The notes under the pieces are model-generated. The model was not told the origin of the DNA. It was given only the letters and a program-made list of their open reading frames with translations, and searched no databases. The position numbers and the translations under genes are program-made. A stretch of 6,077 nt of DNA from Dysgonamonadaceae bacterium (GTDB lineage: Bacteria; Bacteroidota; Bacteroidia; Bacteroidales; Azobacteroidaceae): NCBI GenBank assembly GCA_031287395.1, contig JAITTA010000024.1, positions 1-6,077 on the forward strand, read 5' to 3'. Shown here in pieces: positions 5,992-6,077 of this stretch (within the stretch, counting starts at the first letter, position 1; each line of letters begins with the position of its first letter).

Positions 5992-6077
5992 TTATGCATA
6001 TAATTTAGATAATCTAAATAAGAAGAACGCTTTATCTTTCACTCCTCTAAATAAACTTCTAAAAGCTTTTATTTTAG
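5992..6077 (-). CDS. Possible C-terminus of a minus-strand gene (transposase candidate)
   Basis: Read from the right edge on the minus strand, an open frame gives 27 residues, KIKAFRSLFRGVKDK followed by AFFLFRLSKLYA, and then TAA. It is Lys/Arg- and Phe-rich, as the tails of many transposases are. I do not recognise a specific family. A plus-strand frame is also open over the same bases (from about 5985 to the edge), so the choice of strand rests on the stop position relative to the break at 5957/5958. Only 86 bp are visible, so chance cannot be excluded. Confidence 0.28.
   Translation of the reverse strand, partial: KIKAFRSLFRGVKDKAFFLFRLSKLYA
6003..6019. repeat. 8-bp-arm palindrome near the break in the sigma-factor gene
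   Basis: atttagat (6003-6010), a single central A, and atctaaat (6012-6019) form a perfect palindrome. It lies 46 bp inside the unrelated sequence that follows the sigma-factor fragment. If that sequence is an insertion element, it could be a subterminal protein-binding site; AT-rich palindromes of this size also occur by chance. Confidence 0.4.

Larger units (their letters stand above)
5958..6077. mobile_element. Possible end of an insertion sequence inside the sigma-factor gene
   Basis: Similarity to a sigma factor ends at 5957 and the sequence from 5958 (ggggatcaccgtaaaaacat) onward is unlike it. From about 5985 the composition is clearly more AT-rich than the coding DNA to the left. A minus-strand frame enters from the right edge and stops at 5992-5994, leaving about 34 bp between the stop and the break, as is usual for a transposase gene near a terminal inverted repeat. 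I do not recognise the terminal sequence or the family, and the other end and any target-site duplication are outside the window. A deletion or an inversion breakpoint would look the same from here. Confidence 0.38.

Noticed and set aside
1..6077. tRNA, rRNA, CRISPR array or riboswitch
   Set aside because: I saw no regularly spaced repeats, tRNA-like cloverleaf motifs or conserved riboswitch cores in the gaps, and most of the window is coding.

Overview
The window looks like a chromosomal segment of a Bacteroidota (Bacteroides/Parabacteroides-like) glycan-degrading bacterium. The signs are back-to-back exported glycoside hydrolases of families GH43, GH2 and GH92, signal peptides ending in the A|Q or G|Q style common in this phylum, a Bacteroidota-type promoter box (TAnnTTTG), no strong Shine-Dalgarno sequences, and the N-terminus of an ECF-type sigma factor of the sort that opens polysaccharide utilization loci (PULs). 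No SusC/SusD pair lies in the window, so the PUL assignment is inferred from the enzymes and the sigma factor.

Layout, all genes on the plus strand until the far right edge. Positions 2-382 hold the C-terminal third or so of a GH43 enzyme that resembles arabinan-active members. After an 89-bp AT-rich gap with an imperfect inverted repeat comes a GH43 lipoprotein (472-1581). A 32-bp gap leads to a secreted GH2 enzyme (1614-3422). These three are very likely one transcription unit, which ends at a strong 14-bp-stem terminator (3442-3478). A divergent GH92, alpha-mannosidase-like enzyme follows (3595-5763) and appears to be a separate unit, although I could not find its promoter.

From 5764 to the right edge the character changes. 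There is a candidate promoter (5767-5799) with a T9 tract in its spacer. An 11-bp perfect inverted repeat sits where the transcript should start (5803-5846). Next is a start codon followed by 28 residues that read like the beginning of a Bacteroidota ECF sigma factor. The similarity stops abruptly at 5957/5958. The rest is AT-rich and contains a minus-strand reading frame that ends 35 bp from the break, which is the geometry of an insertion sequence carrying its transposase gene in the opposite orientation. I read this as a sigma-factor gene, and by inference the PUL it would control, interrupted by a mobile element or rearrangement. I could not identify the element.

Functionally, the two GH43 enzymes and the GH2 enzyme probably remove arabinose- or xylose-type and beta-linked sugars from a branched glycan. 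The GH92 enzyme would remove alpha-mannose or a related decorated mannoside. The GH92 keeps its predicted acid and one base Asp but departs from the usual family motifs at several substrate-site positions, so its specificity is the most open enzymatic question here.
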